From: Gammaproteobacteria bacterium MFB021
Lineage (GTDB): Bacteria > Pseudomonadota > Gammaproteobacteria > Pseudomonadales > Halomonadaceae
DNA length: 64,000 nucleotides
NCBI GenBank assembly: GCA_000737985.1
Contig: JNVT01000113.1
Location: 49,058 to 113,057 of the forward strand
Direction: 5' to 3'
In this document: positions 62,672 to 64,000 of the stretch, in pieces
Position numbering within the stretch: the stretch's first letter is position 1
How the letters are laid out: each line of letters starts with the position of its first letter
Notes under the pieces: model-generated
Told to the model about the DNA's origin: nothing
What the model saw: the letters and a program-made list of their open reading frames with translations, nothing else
Databases searched by the model: none
Translations under genes and position numbers: made by a program

Positions 62672-63360
62672 GCGTGGACAACCTCGATCAGTACTACGGC
62701 GAGAGCCATATCCTGCGCGGCCTGTCGCTGACGGTGCCGGCCGGGCGCTGCACCTGCGTGATGGGGCGCAACGGGGTCGGCAAGACCACGCTGCTGAAGA
62801 CCATCATGGGAGAGGTGAGCGCCCGCGCCGGCACCATCCACTTCGACGGTGAACCGCTGCTGCCCCGGCGCGCCGAGGCGCGTGCCGGTCTGGGGATCGG
62901 CTATGTGCCCCAGGGGCGGCAGATCTTCGCCACGCTCACGGTGGAGGAGAACCTGCGTATCGGCCTGCCGGCGCGGCGCGATCGCCAGCGGCGCATTCCC
63001 GAGCGTATCTATGAACTGTTCCCGGTGCTGCGCGAGATGCGCTATCGTCGCGGAGGCGACCTCTCCGGCGGCCAGCAGCAGCAGCTGGCGATCGGGCGCG
63101 CGCTGGTGCTCGACCCGCGGCTGCTGATCCTCGACGAGCCGGGGGAGGGCATTCAGCCCAATATCGTGGCCCAGATCGGCGAGGTGATCCGGCGGCTCAA
63201 CCGCGAGGCGGGGCTGACCGTGCTGCTGGTCGAGCAGAAACTGCCGTTCGCGCGCCGCTACGCCGACGGCTTCATGATCATGGATCGGGGCCAGGCCGTG
63301 GCCAGTGGTGACATCTCCGATCTCGACGACGACCTGATTCGGCGACATCTCACGGTATGA
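62665..63360 (+). CDS. urtE: Urea ABC transporter ATP-binding protein UrtE
   Basis: This 231-residue LivF-type ATPase has DQYYGESHILRGLSL, Walker A MGRNGVGKTTLLKTIMG near 35, YVPQGRQIFATLTVEENL near 88, signature LSGGQQQQLAIGRAL and Walker B LLILDEPGEGIQPNI, and VEQKLPFA in place of the H-loop, as in UrtE. It begins inside the end of urtD and its stop overlaps ureD (ATGA). Confidence 0.95.
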   Translation: MLSVDNLDQYYGESHILRGLSLTVPAGRCTCVMGRNGVGKTTLLKTIMGEVSARAGTIHFDGEPLLPRRAEARAGLGIGYVPQGRQIFATLTVEENLRIGLPARRDRQRRIPERIYELFPVLREMRYRRGGDLSGGQQQQLAIGRALVLDPRLLILDEPGEGIQPNIVAQIGEVIRRLNREAGLTVLLVEQKLPFARRYADGFMIMDRGQAVASGDISDLDDDLIRRHLTV

Positions 63361-64000
63361 GCGCAGACCCCGCATCGCCAAGCCCACCGCCACCCGCGGA
63401 CTCCGGCCACCGTTTCGACGCCGGGCGCCGCTGGGAGGCGCGGCTGGCGCTCGCCTTCGACCGCCGCGAGACCGCCCACGCCGGACGTACCCGTTTGACC
63501 CGGGCGCACCACAGCGGGCCGCTGCGGGTGCAGCGGCCGTTCTACCCCGAGCCGCTGCGGCCGGCGCTGGTCGAGCCCTGCCACGTCTATCTGCTTCACC
63601 CGCCGGGCGGGCTGGTCAGCGGTGACGCCCTGGCGGTGGAGATCGCGGTCGAGGCCGACGCCCACGCGCTATTGACCACGCCGGCGGCGACCAAGCTCTA
63701 CCGCGCCGACAGCCAGGGCGTGACCTGGCAGCAGCGCAATCACCTGCAGGTCGCCGCCGGCGGGCTGCTCGAGTGGCTGCCCCAGGAGACCATCGCCTTC
63801 GACGGCTCGCGCGGGGTGCAGAGCACCACTGTCGAGCTCACTGGCGATGCCCGCTGTCTGGGCTGGGAGGTGATGGCGCTGGGGCGCCCGGTGGGCGCGC
63901 TGCCGTTCGTCAGCGGTGCCATCGAGCAGCGCTTTCGGCTGACCCGCGACGGCCGCCCACTGTGGCTCGAGCGCCAGCCGCTCGACCCGCATCACGCGCG
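63357..64000 (+). CDS. ureD: Urease accessory protein UreD, N-terminal part
   Basis: Partial: the first 214 codons run off the right edge. Motifs include TRLTRAHHSGPLRVQRPFYPE near 45, HPPGGLVSGDAL, LLTTPAATKLYRADS, LEWLPQETIAFDGSR, and CLGWEVMALGRP, all standard for UreD/UreH, which scaffolds nickel insertion into urease with UreFG. The ATG overlaps the urtE stop (ATGA). The structural genes ureABC are presumably beyond the window, so uptake and hydrolysis of urea would be one transcription unit. Confidence 0.95.
   Translation, partial: MSADPASPSPPPPADSGHRFDAGRRWEARLALAFDRRETAHAGRTRLTRAHHSGPLRVQRPFYPEPLRPALVEPCHVYLLHPPGGLVSGDALAVEIAVEADAHALLTTPAATKLYRADSQGVTWQQRNHLQVAAGGLLEWLPQETIAFDGSRGVQSTTVELTGDARCLGWEVMALGRPVGALPFVSGAIEQRFRLTRDGRPLWLERQPLDPHHA

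Overview
The window is ordinary high-GC bacterial chromosome, apparently from a gammaproteobacterium of the Halomonadaceae type (Halomonas/Salinicola/Kushneria-like). This is inferred from the very high GC with strong third-position bias, acidic proteins, a BCCT compatible-solute carrier, a DUF6482 gene, a Pseudomonas-like trpGDC operon, and the conserved block gacA-uvrC-pgsA-tRNA(Gly, Cys, Leu). No prophage, integrase, insertion sequence or CRISPR array was seen. There is one palindromic repeat element at 2441-2587.

Layout. 1-5.4 kb: sbcCD (sbcC cut by the window edge), endonuclease V, an aldo/keto reductase, a DUF1415 gene that seems to start at ATC, and two peroxide-defence genes (tpx, osmC). 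5.5-10.5 kb: an MFS carrier, a cation-diffusion-facilitator homologue, an amidoligase/class-I-amidotransferase pair and an EamA permease. 10.7-20.4 kb: recC-recB-recD with 4-nt overlaps. 20.5-22.1 kb: a creatininase homologue, then a Fic protein whose 3' end overlaps a small convergent gene that may be its antitoxin.

22.2-30.0 kb is the most unusual part. A GTP cyclohydrolase II with a degenerate RibB half and a reductase-only RibD homologue are divergent. Next to them is a tightly overlapped operon (BchC-like dehydrogenase, PTPS/QueD-like protein with altered active-site residues, GT4 glycosyltransferase, SAM methyltransferase, UPF0104 membrane protein), and across a 388-nt control region lies a CDP-alcohol phosphatidyltransferase. 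I read this as a GTP-derived pyrimidine/pterin-like pathway whose product is reduced, glycosylated, perhaps methylated and perhaps membrane-attached. The product is unknown to me.

30.1-42.3 kb: an aspartoacylase-family hydrolase, dusA, a coiled-coil protein, the tRNA/pgsA/uvrC/gacA block, tRNA-Ala, a patch of small accessory genes (DUF6482, a 59-residue ORF, a zinc ribbon, an HTH protein, an unknown), then trpGDC behind a trpL leader peptide and attenuator. 42.3-53.3 kb: a CPA antiporter, a YdiJ-type FAD/Fe-S dehydrogenase, serS, a CysG lacking much of its N-terminal half, and a cNMP/CBS/DUF294 protein with a DnaQ-like exonuclease. 53.5-64 kb: a BCCT carrier, an acyl-CoA dehydrogenase behind a PsrA-like site, and urtABCDE-ureD behind a sigma-54-type promoter, which together form a nitrogen-regulated urea uptake and urease locus.

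Two patterns cut across genes. In-frame minisatellites lengthen RecC, RecB and the YdiJ-like enzyme. Nearly all operons are joined by ATGA/GTGA overlaps, which together with Shine-Dalgarno positions fix most starts given here.
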